DNA of 15,463 nt from an uncultured Prevotella sp. GTDB lineage: Bacteria > Bacteroidota > Bacteroidia > Bacteroidales > Bacteroidaceae. Under the pieces are notes generated by a model. That model searched no databases. It was not told the origin of the DNA and saw only the letters and a program-made list of their open reading frames with translations. Where the stretch lies: the NCBI GenBank assembly GCA_900551985.1, contig URYG01000055.1, forward strand, positions 1 through 15,463. Reading direction: 5' to 3'. This document shows, piece after piece, positions 1 to 8,282 of the stretch (its first letter is position 1; each line of letters starts with the position of its first letter). Made by a program: the position numbers and the translations under genes.

Positions 1-143
1 TATACTATTAATACATAGATTACTTGTGATTATAAAAAACTTGTGATAACAGCTTTAATCAAAATCTTGTGATAAGAATGGCTTTCCTCTATCCATTTCC
101 ACATATAATTCTCCATACTCTTCTCATACTTTCATTTTCACTC
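1..143. other. Upstream non-coding stretch, no gene recognised
   Basis: I see no credible coding sequence or structured RNA gene here. The left part is AT-rich and carries three short direct repeats, listed separately. From about 81 to 147 the + strand is strikingly pyrimidine-rich. A 75-codon frame starting at a GTG at 69 runs through the terminator hairpin and just past the helicase start codon, so I do not treat it as a gene. The stretch is probably the 3' untranslated tail of a gene lying left of the window, or the body of a small RNA ending at the 144-182 terminator. The sequence alone cannot separate these. Confidence 0.5.
23..75 (+). repeat. Three direct copies of CTTGTGATWA
   Basis: The 10-mer CTTGTGATTA occurs at 23-32 and CTTGTGATAA at 40-49 and 66-75. 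The copies start 17 and 26 nt apart, so they are spaced repeats rather than a tandem array. They lie upstream of the terminator and promoter of the defence operon. Binding sites for a transcription factor, or the edge of a mobile-element junction, are both possible. Nothing in the sequence shows which. Confidence 0.55.
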
Positions 144-182
144 CCCCAATCTTATGTTCTCCGCATAAGGTTGGGGCTTTTT
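144..182 (+). terminator. Rho-independent terminator upstream of the operon
   Basis: The arms at 144-156 and 164-176 form a 13-bp stem with a single T-G wobble, closed by a 7-nt loop (TTCTCCG). A C and then five T residues (178-182) follow. The T-tract is present only when read rightwards, so it ends transcription coming from the left edge. It lies upstream of the promoter at 233-264, so it would insulate the defence operon from upstream read-through rather than attenuate it. Confidence 0.85.
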
Positions 183-232
183 CATATAAATCTGGAAAAT
201 GCAGCCATTTATGCGATTTTCTGCCATCAAAA

Positions 233-264
233 TTTGCCCATCTTCTACATTTTTATTAAATTTG
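233..264 (+). promoter_or_regulatory. Bacteroidetes-type promoter for the defence operon
   Basis: A TTTG (-33 element) at 233-236 is followed after 20 nt by TAAATTTG at 257-264. The latter matches the Bacteroidetes -7 consensus TAnnTTTG exactly, and the spacing is within the usual range. Transcription would begin around 270, giving a leader of roughly 20 nt before the ATG at 293. No other promoter was recognised before the later genes, which fits a single polycistronic transcript. Confidence 0.75.
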
Positions 265-292
265 CACGAAAAAGCATAAAATATACAGGAAT

Positions 293-3145
293 ATGACAGC
301 ATTCTCATCAGGACAAAGAATCTGTGTCAGAGGCGAAGAGTTCCGAATCACTCGTGTGGAAAGAAACTACGATGGCAAGGAAATTCTATATGCCGACGGA
401 CTCAGTGAACTTGTAGCTAACAAACACTATATCTTCGACACCAAAATCGAAGAAGAAAACAACAACAAAATCATGATTGTCTCTGCCACCAACACCCTAT
501 TGGTTGCAGATGACAGTCCGCAATGCCGTGCCACCCGATTGTTGATAGAATCAACCATCCGTGGCAACGACTATTATTCCAAGAAGATTTGTGTCGCTCA
601 AAAGGGCGCCTTCAACGTAGCCGACTATCAGATGGAACCTACATTGAAAGCGCTTGAACTGCCACGCCCTCGCCTACTCATTGCAGATGGCGTAGGTCTG
701 GGAAAAACCATTGAGGTGGGAATCTTCCTCAGCGAAATGATATGCCGAGGAAGAGGTCGCCGTATCCTTGTATGTGCTTTGAAAAGTATTCTTGCCCAAT
801 TCCAGGAAGAACTGTGGAACCGCTTCGCCATCCCACTGATGCGTCTCGACAGTACCGGCGTGGATCATATCCGCATGAATATTCCGATGAACAAGAATCC
901 TTTCGACTACTATGACAAGACCATTATCTCTATCGATACGTTGAAGAATAACGGTAAGTTCCGTGCCTGGCTGGAAAAGACCCGCTGGGACATCATCGTC
1001 ATAGATGAATGCCATACGGTAGCCAATGAAGGAAGTCTTCGTGGCCAATTGGCTCAGTTCCTTGCCAACCATTGCGACAGTCTGATTCTTACATCAGCCA
1101 CACCTCATAATGGTTCGGCAGAATCATTTGCCAATCTGATGCGTATGCTTGAACCTACTTCCATCCCACGAGATGGAGAATATACCAAGGAAGATGTGGA
1201 GAAGTATTACGTGCGTCGCTTTAAAAACGATATAGAAGACGAGAACATCCGCCAGAACTTCCAGGAACGAAAGGTAATTTCTGTTGATGTGGAACTGGTT
1301 CCTCTGGAAGAGGCGCTGCTTGCCCTGCAACAGAAGATTAAATTCCGCTCCCTGAAGGATGAGACCGATGAGGAGCATCGGGATCTCCTCTTTGCCTTCT
1401 CCCTGTTCAAGACCTTCCTTTCCAGTCCTGCGGCTGCTTTGAAGGCAGTCAACAACCGACTGGAAAAGGACCACAACAATACCGAGGAACTGGAGAATCT
1501 GAAAGGAATCCTGGAAGAGATGAACCAGCTGCAGATTGACTCCCGCTATGAAGCCTTCAGGAACAAGTTGAAGGAACTCAAGTGGAAAGGTACCAAGAAA
1601 GATGAGCGTATCGTGGTGTTCACCGAACGCATCGAGACCATGAACTATCTGGCTGCCCGCCTGAAAGAAGACTTCAAGATGAAAGATGACCAGATTGTAC
1701 TCTTCAACGGCAGTCTGTCGGATACCGAACAGGAAGAACTGGTGGCTGACTTCGGCAAGGAAGACAGCAAGATACGTGTGTTCCTGTCTTCTGACTCCGG
1801 TTCACAAGGTGTCAATCTGCATTATTACTGCCACTTGATGTTCAACTACGATATTCCTTGGAGTCTGATTACCCTGGAACAGCGAAACGGACGCATCGAC
1901 CGCTATGGTCAGAAAGAGACTCCATACATCTATTATCTGATAGCCAAGAGCACCAGCGACAGTGTTCGCAGCGATATGGCTATTCTCAAGAAACTGGTAG
2001 ATAAGGAAGAGGAAGTACACAAGACCCTGGGCGATGCCCTCAGCGTCATGAATCTGTATAGCGCAGAGAAAGAGGCTGTAGCCGTAACCAAGGCCATCAA
2101 GACCCACGACACCAACTTCCTGGAAACCAACCAGGAAGGCGAAGAGCAAAAGACCCGCCGTCGCCGGGGCGGTTTCTTCTCTCTCGGCAAGAACACGACA
2201 CCAGCCAAAGAGCACAAAGTGCTGTATGAGCCTCAACTTAGCCTCTATCACGACGATATGCAGTTCTACCGTGACCTCTTTGCCGAACTGGAAAGCAAGG
2301 GACGCAACGAACATGGAGAGATACAGGTGGTAGATGCTGAAATTCCATACGTGGAGGCGATGGAAAGCAAAGACCTGAAAGAGGTGCTCTATGATATTCC
2401 TCGTGAGGCATTGCCTACCGACCGTGTCTTCCGTCTCTGCAACAACCGGAAGGTGGTCATGGATGCCATCGCAGATTCACGAAAGGAAAACAATAACAAC
2501 TGGGCAAAGTTCCAGCCTCTCTACGATCTGCATCCTATCATCCAGTATCAACTCACCAAGTTGGCAGCATCCGTTCCTAAGGAACAGGCATTCGTGGTCA
2601 AGCATAAGATGTTCCCTCAGGAAACAGCCCTCTTCCTGATGTATGGAAGCGTAGCCAACGGATTGGGACAGACACTCGTGAGCAAGTTTTTCGTGGTTCC
2701 GATGAATATCCAGAAGGGTACCCTCTGTGAGGCTCCTTACTCCCTGGATGATATGCTGAAAAAGTATCCCGATATGATGAATACCATCTATCAGGAGTCT
2801 GTGAGCGAGGAAGAACTGGCTCTACTTCAGGACTTGCTCTCTGATGCCCTCGAAAATGGAGAGACTCAATATATGTATAGCCGACAGAACGAGGAGAGTC
2901 ACAAGATGAGTCAGCAACTCGAGATATACAGACAGAAACTTGCTCACTGGGCAAACCAGGCCAAGCAGCAGCTCAGTATCCAGTTTGGTGAGGATGTCGT
3001 CCAGTTCCGCCAGAAGGCATACAGCAAGGCAGAAGAAGAAATCGAAACCATCGTCAGCAAGCAAAGCCAGTTTAACAACGACTTGTTTACGCTCGACAAC
3101 AACGAACCTTACATCAAGGTTCTAGCCGTATTCTTTAACAGATAA
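293..3145 (+). CDS. SNF2-family helicase, DrmD-like
   Basis: This is a superfamily 2 DNA translocase of the SNF2/RapA-like type, 950 aa. Visible motifs, in order: motif I DGVGLGKT (132-139), motif II DECH (238-241), motif III LTSATPHNG (266-274), motif IV VVFTER (441-446), motif V around GSQGVNL (503-509) and motif VI QRNGRIDRYGQ (530-540). Both helicase lobes are therefore complete. A basic patch, TRRRRGG (621-627), and a long, charged, probably coiled-coil tail (about 845-940) follow. The ATG at 293 has only a weak AGGA close upstream, but it lies about 20 nt after the predicted transcription start, and the frame is clean from there. It is the first gene of the operon, 11 nt before the methylase gene. 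SNF2 helicase followed by a large adenine methylase is the class 1 DISARM order (drmD-drmMI), so I infer a role in recognising or moving along unmodified invading DNA. The enzyme family is certain; the DrmD assignment is likely but needs a profile search. Confidence 0.93.
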   Translation: MTAFSSGQRICVRGEEFRITRVERNYDGKEILYADGLSELVANKHYIFDTKIEEENNNKIMIVSATNTLLVADDSPQCRATRLLIESTIRGNDYYSKKICVAQKGAFNVADYQMEPTLKALELPRPRLLIADGVGLGKTIEVGIFLSEMICRGRGRRILVCALKSILAQFQEELWNRFAIPLMRLDSTGVDHIRMNIPMNKNPFDYYDKTIISIDTLKNNGKFRAWLEKTRWDIIVIDECHTVANEGSLRGQLAQFLANHCDSLILTSATPHNGSAESFANLMRMLEPTSIPRDGEYTKEDVEKYYVRRFKNDIEDENIRQNFQERKVISVDVELVPLEEALLALQQKIKFRSLKDETDEEHRDLLFAFSLFKTFLSSPAAALKAVNNRLEKDHNNTEELENLKGILEEMNQLQIDSRYEAFRNKLKELKWKGTKKDERIVVFTERIETMNYLAARLKEDFKMKDDQIVLFNGSLSDTEQEELVADFGKEDSKIRVFLSSDSGSQGVNLHYYCHLMFNYDIPWSLITLEQRNGRIDRYGQKETPYIYYLIAKSTSDSVRSDMAILKKLVDKEEEVHKTLGDALSVMNLYSAEKEAVAVTKAIKTHDTNFLETNQEGEEQKTRRRRGGFFSLGKNTTPAKEHKVLYEPQLSLYHDDMQFYRDLFAELESKGRNEHGEIQVVDAEIPYVEAMESKDLKEVLYDIPREALPTDRVFRLCNNRKVVMDAIADSRKENNNNWAKFQPLYDLHPIIQYQLTKLAASVPKEQAFVVKHKMFPQETALFLMYGSVANGLGQTLVSKFFVVPMNIQKGTLCEAPYSLDDMLKKYPDMMNTIYQESVSEEELALLQDLLSDALENGETQYMYSRQNEESHKMSQQLEIYRQKLAHWANQAKQQLSIQFGEDVVQFRQKAYSKAEEEIETIVSKQSQFNNDLFTLDNNEPYIKVLAVFFNR

Positions 3146-3156
3146 ACTAAAACGTT

Positions 3157-6100
3157 ATGGCAGAAAACGTAAAATATAAATTCATCCAGAATGTGGGAGA
3201 CTATTTCCCTTCCGGATATTTCTCAGAGGACTTTATCGATAAGGTCCAGAAAGCATCAGGCTTGAACTCCGACCAGATGACGGAGCTGTGCAAGCCATAC
3301 GTAAAACTTCGTGGCGAGTACGAGAAGTACAAGAACTACATCCTTAACACCCATCCGCGTGTCAAGGATGCCATCAAGCATACCCACGATTTCCATACCC
3401 TGCTGCTTAATATCCTGGGCTACGATACAACCTGCGCCTACCAGCAGTTCATCACCATCAACGAGGACGACCATTCCGTGGTTCCCGTGCGCCACATCCT
3501 TACCCGCAACGGCAAGACCACGATGCTCGTAATGGAGATGCAGCATCTCATCAAGACCGAAGAGCAGGAACCAGCCGGATTGTTCGAGCAGCAATATAAT
3601 GTGGTGGAAGATGGACAGACTTCCTCTGTCATCATCCGCCACCAGCAGTACTATGCCGGACAATGGAGCGAACTCTTTACATTGCCTAAAGACGAGGAGG
3701 TTCATATCTCTCCTGCCGTCATCAACAAGGCGATAGATGCCATCTTCCTTTTGCCGGAAGAGCGCCGCCCTCATTTCATCCTGATGATGGCAGGTAACAC
3801 GATGTTCCTGCTCGACTCCGACAAGTGGAATCGTGGAAGCTACCTGGAATTCTCCATGGATGAACTCTTCTCGCAGGCTAGCATCTCTGCATTCCGCAAA
3901 TACTACGCCCTCTTCCATCTGCTTATCTGCAAGGATACGCTGGCAGCAGACAGCGAATCGGTATTGATGGATAAGCTCGTAGAAGAAAGCTACAAGAGTG
4001 CCTACGAGGTTACCAAAGACCTGAAGGAAGGTGTGATTCTCTCTGTAGAAACCCTTGCCAACGAAGCTTTGTGGTATTGGAAGAAAGAATTAACCAATCC
4101 TGATACCACATTGAAGAGCAATCCGTTAAGCAGCATTGATTACACCGATGATACATTCGAGGCAGAAGTAAAGGACGACTGTCTTACCATCATCTACCGC
4201 CTGCTCTTCATCTTCTATGCCGAGAGTCGTGATGAGTTGGATATCCTGCCTACCAAGGACGAGGTTTACAAGAACGGCTACTCTCTGGACACACTCCGCG
4301 ACCTGGAGAAAGCACCGATGAGAACGGAAGAAAGCCGCAACGGTTACTTCTTCAACGACAGCCTCAACGACCTCTTCTGGCTCCTTGCCAACGGCTACCG
4401 CCAGGGGCAGCAGGATAACAAGAGCTTCTCGGTAAGAAAGATTGATTCTCCTCTTTTCGACAACAGACGACTGCATCACCTCAAGGATGTGAAAATTCGC
4501 AATATTGAATGGCAGAAGATTATCCGTGCCCTCTCTCTGAGCAACCGCGACAAGCAGGTGGGCAGAATCAGCTACGCCAACCTCGGCGTCAACCAGTTGG
4601 GTAGCGTATATGAGAGTCTTCTCGCCTACCGCGGTTTCTATGCCGAACAGGATTATATCGAAGTGCACAAGGTGGGCAAACCTGAGGAAGGAACCTTCCT
4701 GGTACCTTACAGCCGAATGGATGATTTCGAGGCTGACGAGATTCTCTGCGATGAACAGGGTGAACCTAAGATTCTGCCACAGGGCACCTTTGTCTATCGC
4801 CTGAATGGTCGTGACCGCCAGAAGTCTGCCAGCTACTATACGCCTGAGGTTCTGACACGAAGCACCGTGAAATATACCTTGAAGAGTATTCTCGACGAGG
4901 TGGCTGAGGGCAAGCGCAAGGCGCAGGATCTTCTCGATTTGAAGATTCTGGAACCTGCCATGGGTGCAGCTGCCTTCCAGAACGAGGTAATCAACCAGCT
5001 GGCTGAGGCTTATCTCACCTATCAGCAACAGCAACGCCACGAAGCTGGTTTCAAGGAGTGGCGCATCGCCCCAGACCACTATCGTGATGAGCTTCAGAAG
5101 GTGAAGGCGTACATCGCCACACACAATGTTTATGGAGTCGATTTAAACCCAACTGCCATAGAGTTGGGTAAGCTATCGCTGTGGCTGAACGTAATCCATA
5201 AGGACATGGAGACTCCGTTCTTCTCCAACCGTCTGGCTTTAGGCAATGCCGTGATTGGCGCCTGGCTGAAAGTCTATGACAAGAAGGATATTATAGGTCA
5301 TTCTGTTACCGTTAAGGGCAAATACAAATTGCTTCCTAACGAATGGTGGACCAAGGCTCCTCATAAGATTCACTTCAACAAGGTGAACTTCGAGAACGGA
5401 AAGGTAAAGAGTGCCGTAAAGCGTTCGGTGAATGAGATTTACCACTTCCTGTTGCCTGACAAGAACATGCTTGCCGTGCGCAGCATCAAGGATGTGTTCA
5501 TCCCTGCTGATGCTACGGAAGAAGAGCGATTGAAACTGAAAGAGACCCGCAAGGCGCAGATCAAGGGCATGAAGGAGATGCTGGACGACTGGACAGCCCC
5601 TATCAGCAGTGAGGAGTTCCAGATTCTGCAACGCATCTCTGCCAAGATTGATAAGCGATTGCTGGAGTACTTCACCTTCCAATGGGACATTGAGCGACTG
5701 ACCAACAACAAGACCGACCTTTGGGGAATCTATGGTCAGACTACGCTGGAGTTTGGTTCTCTTGCCGAAAACTATGCTGAGAAAGAGCGACTGAATGATA
5801 CCCGCTACCGCCATAACAATGCATACTTCATTCTGAAGAATGTGATGGACTATTGGTGTTCCCTTTGGTTCTGGGAGTTTGATGATGCCCATGAGCTCCC
5901 TACCCGCCGTGAGTTCTGGAGTGACATCGAGGCGATTCTCCAGGTAAAGGACGAGGATTTGAATGCCCGTACCAAGCGTGCCCTGCAGACTTATGTGGAG
6001 AAGGACGGTCAGCTTGGCTTCTTTGGAGAGAACCATCAGAACGACCTCTTTGCACAAGCCAAGTATGAGAACATGGCACACGAAGACCCTCATCACGATG

Positions 6101-8253
6101 AGGATACAGACTTGGAAGACAACGACGAGGTAAGCGAACTGAAGACTCAGTCGAAGGAAGAAATCTTAGGCGACACCCAGGGTGTCGTCCGCACCTTCTT
6201 TGATGATAGTATGCGCTTCAAGACCGTGAAGAAATATGCCGACCGCTACCACTTCTTCCATCCGATGCTGGAGTTTATCGAAGTATTCTGGCTGAGAGAT
6301 GGATTCGATATTATCTGTGGTAATCCGCCTTGGATTAAGTTGGAGTTTAACGAGGCTAACATCATTTCAGATAAATACCCTGAGGTTGCTATCCGAAAGG
6401 TGTCAGCACCTGACGTGCGCCAGCGCATCAACGACTTCTTGGGTAATCCAGCCATGAGAGACCTTTATACTTCAGAACAATATGAGAACGTGGGAAGTAC
6501 TGCGTTCTTAAACGCTTATTGTAACTATCCGTTACTGGTTGGTCAGCAGACTAACCTGTATAAGTGCGTGCTCGAAAATACAATGGATTTGGCTTCGGAA
6601 GAGAAAGGATTCATCGGTTTGCTTACTCCAGAAAGTATCTATGATGACCCTAAGGGACAGCCAGTTAGACGTGAATTATACAAGCGTTTGCGCTATCATT
6701 TCCAGTATGTTAACACTTTGAAACTTTTCAGTGAAATATTACATTGGGTAACGTATGGTTCAAACATATTAGGTGGTAAAAAGGCAACGCCATCTTTTTA
6801 CAGCATAAACAACCTTTACCATCCATCAACTATTGATGGATGCTTTGTACACAACGGAGAAGGCCAATGCGGTGGATTAAAAACAATAGACGGAAATTGG
6901 AATACGAAGTCTCACAAAGATAGGGTCATCCTTTATGATGCAAGCAAGCTTGAATTACTATCAAAGATATTTGAAGATGGTTCTACTGCTGATTCCGCCA
7001 AATTAGTTAACATTCATTCTACTGAAGTTTTAAAAGTTTTGGAAAAAATAGAAGCATTCAATTCACATGTTAGAGATTTTACTCATATCATAACAGTTTG
7101 CTTTGATGAAACAGGTGCTCCTAATGCAGGTATTATCAAACGAGATACTCACTACCCAAATGTAGATGAGTATGATATGGTCTATAATGGTCCACATATC
7201 TATGTAGCAAATCCTTTCTGCAAGAATCCTCGCCGAGAATGTACTGTTGCAAATAGAGACTACGACACATTAGATTTGAATTCAATTGATGCGGACTTTA
7301 TGTCACGCTCAAATTATCGTAGATTAATATCTATCAATGATTTTAAATCATATGTTAGAGGCTTTAGCCTTGGACAAAAAGATGGCAAACAAATATTTGA
7401 CAATTATCTTGACAATTATAAGGTCGGCTTTAGAAATATGATGAGCCAAAGTGGTGAAAGAACGTTGATATGTGCTGTTTTGCCTCGCAAAACAGCACAT
7501 ATCCACGGTGTACGTTCTATTTCGTTCCTTAATAGAACGTACACCGTGGATATTGCTGCACTTTGTGCTTCTATTGTTATGGATTTCTACATGAAAACTA
7601 TTGGGTCTGACAATTTAATGCCTTCTAGAATGCAGTCATTCCCTCTTGGCGTAGCCGAAAAGTACCAGTCAGCCATGTACTCACGTACTCTCCTCCTCAA
7701 CTGCCTCACGGTCCACTACGCCGACCTCTGGCAGAGTTGCTGGCGCCCAGAGTACGCTCAGGAAAAATGGTCACTCTCCGACCCTCGCCTCAAGCCATTC
7801 ACTGGCTTAACCGAGGAATGGACATGGGATACTCCTTTGCGTAATTACTTCGAGCGCCGCCAGGCTTTGGTAGAAATCGATGTGTTGGCAGCGATGGCAT
7901 TAGGCTTGTCATTAAAAGACCTGGAGCTTATCTATACCATCCAGTTCCCTGTACTCCAGCAGAACGAGAACGACACCTGGTATGATGCCAAGGGCAACAT
8001 CGTCTTTACCTGCTCAAAGGGTTTGAATGGTGTAGGCTGTGAGCGCAAGGAATGGGAAGCCATCCGTGGCAGCCTCAGCGAGGACGGCATGACCTATGAG
8101 GGTACAGCCCCAACCTACGTCCACACCATCGACCCAAAGAAGAGCGAGATGTATGGCGGCGAAGAAGTAACCTATTATGCACCCTATAATAAGTGCGATC
8201 GCATCGCCGACTATCGCCGTGCCTGGGCATTCTTTGAAAGAAAGTTAAAATAG
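3157..8253 (+). CDS. Large adenine-N6 DNA methyltransferase, Eco57I/PglX-type, DrmMI-like
   Basis: This enzyme transfers a methyl group from S-adenosylmethionine to adenine N6 in DNA. In order: an N-terminal region of about 470 aa with no catalytic motif I can name; LGVNQLGSVYE (476-486) and SYYTP (559-563), both typical of PglX/Eco57I-type methylases; SAM-binding motif I EPAMGAAAF (599-607); acidic motif YGVDLNPTAIEL (659-670); and catalytic motif IV NPPW (1056-1059). About 385 residues separate the acidic motif from NPPW, including an acidic stretch rich in D, E and H shortly before NPPW. The probable target-recognition region follows (about 1180-1500) and is encoded by AT-rich DNA containing two giant perfect hairpins. 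At 1698 aa it is long for the family; PglX is nearer 1200. The start ATG lies 11 nt after the helicase stop. In a DISARM-like setting it would mark host DNA as self. With no separate specificity subunit in view, it probably recognises its own target sequence. BREX PglX is the nearest alternative label, but no pglZ or brxC neighbour is seen. Confidence 0.94.
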   Translation: MAENVKYKFIQNVGDYFPSGYFSEDFIDKVQKASGLNSDQMTELCKPYVKLRGEYEKYKNYILNTHPRVKDAIKHTHDFHTLLLNILGYDTTCAYQQFITINEDDHSVVPVRHILTRNGKTTMLVMEMQHLIKTEEQEPAGLFEQQYNVVEDGQTSSVIIRHQQYYAGQWSELFTLPKDEEVHISPAVINKAIDAIFLLPEERRPHFILMMAGNTMFLLDSDKWNRGSYLEFSMDELFSQASISAFRKYYALFHLLICKDTLAADSESVLMDKLVEESYKSAYEVTKDLKEGVILSVETLANEALWYWKKELTNPDTTLKSNPLSSIDYTDDTFEAEVKDDCLTIIYRLLFIFYAESRDELDILPTKDEVYKNGYSLDTLRDLEKAPMRTEESRNGYFFNDSLNDLFWLLANGYRQGQQDNKSFSVRKIDSPLFDNRRLHHLKDVKIRNIEWQKIIRALSLSNRDKQVGRISYANLGVNQLGSVYESLLAYRGFYAEQDYIEVHKVGKPEEGTFLVPYSRMDDFEADEILCDEQGEPKILPQGTFVYRLNGRDRQKSASYYTPEVLTRSTVKYTLKSILDEVAEGKRKAQDLLDLKILEPAMGAAAFQNEVINQLAEAYLTYQQQQRHEAGFKEWRIAPDHYRDELQKVKAYIATHNVYGVDLNPTAIELGKLSLWLNVIHKDMETPFFSNRLALGNAVIGAWLKVYDKKDIIGHSVTVKGKYKLLPNEWWTKAPHKIHFNKVNFENGKVKSAVKRSVNEIYHFLLPDKNMLAVRSIKDVFIPADATEEERLKLKETRKAQIKGMKEMLDDWTAPISSEEFQILQRISAKIDKRLLEYFTFQWDIERLTNNKTDLWGIYGQTTLEFGSLAENYAEKERLNDTRYRHNNAYFILKNVMDYWCSLWFWEFDDAHELPTRREFWSDIEAILQVKDEDLNARTKRALQTYVEKDGQLGFFGENHQNDLFAQAKYENMAHEDPHHDEDTDLEDNDEVSELKTQSKEEILGDTQGVVRTFFDDSMRFKTVKKYADRYHFFHPMLEFIEVFWLRDGFDIICGNPPWIKLEFNEANIISDKYPEVAIRKVSAPDVRQRINDFLGNPAMRDLYTSEQYENVGSTAFLNAYCNYPLLVGQQTNLYKCVLENTMDLASEEKGFIGLLTPESIYDDPKGQPVRRELYKRLRYHFQYVNTLKLFSEILHWVTYGSNILGGKKATPSFYSINNLYHPSTIDGCFVHNGEGQCGGLKTIDGNWNTKSHKDRVILYDASKLELLSKIFEDGSTADSAKLVNIHSTEVLKVLEKIEAFNSHVRDFTHIITVCFDETGAPNAGIIKRDTHYPNVDEYDMVYNGPHIYVANPFCKNPRRECTVANRDYDTLDLNSIDADFMSRSNYRRLISINDFKSYVRGFSLGQKDGKQIFDNYLDNYKVGFRNMMSQSGERTLICAVLPRKTAHIHGVRSISFLNRTYTVDIAALCASIVMDFYMKTIGSDNLMPSRMQSFPLGVAEKYQSAMYSRTLLLNCLTVHYADLWQSCWRPEYAQEKWSLSDPRLKPFTGLTEEWTWDTPLRNYFERRQALVEIDVLAAMALGLSLKDLELIYTIQFPVLQQNENDTWYDAKGNIVFTCSKGLNGVGCERKEWEAIRGSLSEDGMTYEGTAPTYVHTIDPKKSEMYGGEEVTYYAPYNKCDRIADYRRAWAFFERKLK
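6820..6842 (+). repeat. 10-bp perfect inverted repeat, 3-nt loop
   Basis: CATCCATCAA (6820-6829), loop CTA, then TTGATGGATG (6833-6842). It is coding DNA inside the AT-rich methylase segment. A stem of this size is only mildly unusual in a window of this length. I list it because it shares the 3-nt-loop geometry of the larger hairpin at 7467-7503 in the same segment. Confidence 0.75.
7467..7503 (+). repeat. 17-bp perfect inverted repeat inside the methylase gene (hairpin A)
   Basis: The left arm GATATGTGCTGTTTTGC (7467-7483) and the right arm GCAAAACAGCACATATC (7487-7503) are exact reverse complements separated by the loop CTC. The DNA encodes methylase residues of about 1437-1449 (ICAVLPRKTAHI), which read like a conserved stretch of this methylase family. 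It is followed immediately by hairpin B, with 5 nt shared. There is no T-tract, so it is not a typical terminator. Confidence 0.95.
7499..7553 (+). repeat. 23-bp perfect inverted repeat inside the methylase gene (hairpin B)
   Basis: Arms at 7499-7521 and 7531-7553 are exact reverse complements over 23 bp, with a 9-nt loop (TCGTTCCTT) at 7522-7530. The first 5 nt (7499-7503) are also the end of hairpin A, so the two stems cannot both pair fully. The DNA encodes residues of about 1448-1466 (from AHIHGVRSISF through TYTVDI), with no stop or frame change. The symmetry centre lies on a second codon position, so the opposite strand has codons in register. Confidence 0.95.
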
Positions 8254-8282
8254 AGAATTGATATGTCATAATAATAAAATAT

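Larger units (their letters stand above)
6700..7650 (+). other. AT-rich segment within the methylase gene (probable target-recognition region)
   Basis: Base composition changes inside the gene. I counted 18/60 GC at 6721-6780 and 15/60 at 7021-7080, against 35/60 at 3481-3540 in the same gene. GC rises again after about 7650, and the reading frame is unbroken at both boundaries. The segment encodes residues of about 1182-1498, downstream of the catalytic NPPW, where enzymes of this type carry DNA-sequence recognition. This pattern fits replacement of a recognition module by homologous recombination in conserved flanks. The boundaries are judged by eye. Confidence 0.7.

Noticed and set aside
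69..296. 75-codon forward frame in the upstream region
   Set aside because: It starts at GTG, runs through the terminator hairpin and promoter, and has low-complexity hydrophobic content with no recognisable domain. It overlaps the helicase start by only a few bases.
3256..6096. Long antisense frames opposite the methylase gene (3256-3918, 4126-5124, 5239-6096)
   Set aside because: They are codon-bias shadows of the well-supported methylase gene. No motifs, no promoter or start context, and no conserved composition.
7399..7419. Short direct repeat GACAATTAT, 12 nt apart, in the methylase gene
   Set aside because: It encodes a repeated DNY in the protein; two copies of 9 nt in AT-rich DNA are not convincing.
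7467..7553. The long hairpins as a transcription terminator or an invertible phase-variation switch
   Set aside because: No T-tract follows either stem, the reading frame continues for about 700 nt, and the spacers of 3 and 9 nt are too short for a useful inversion.
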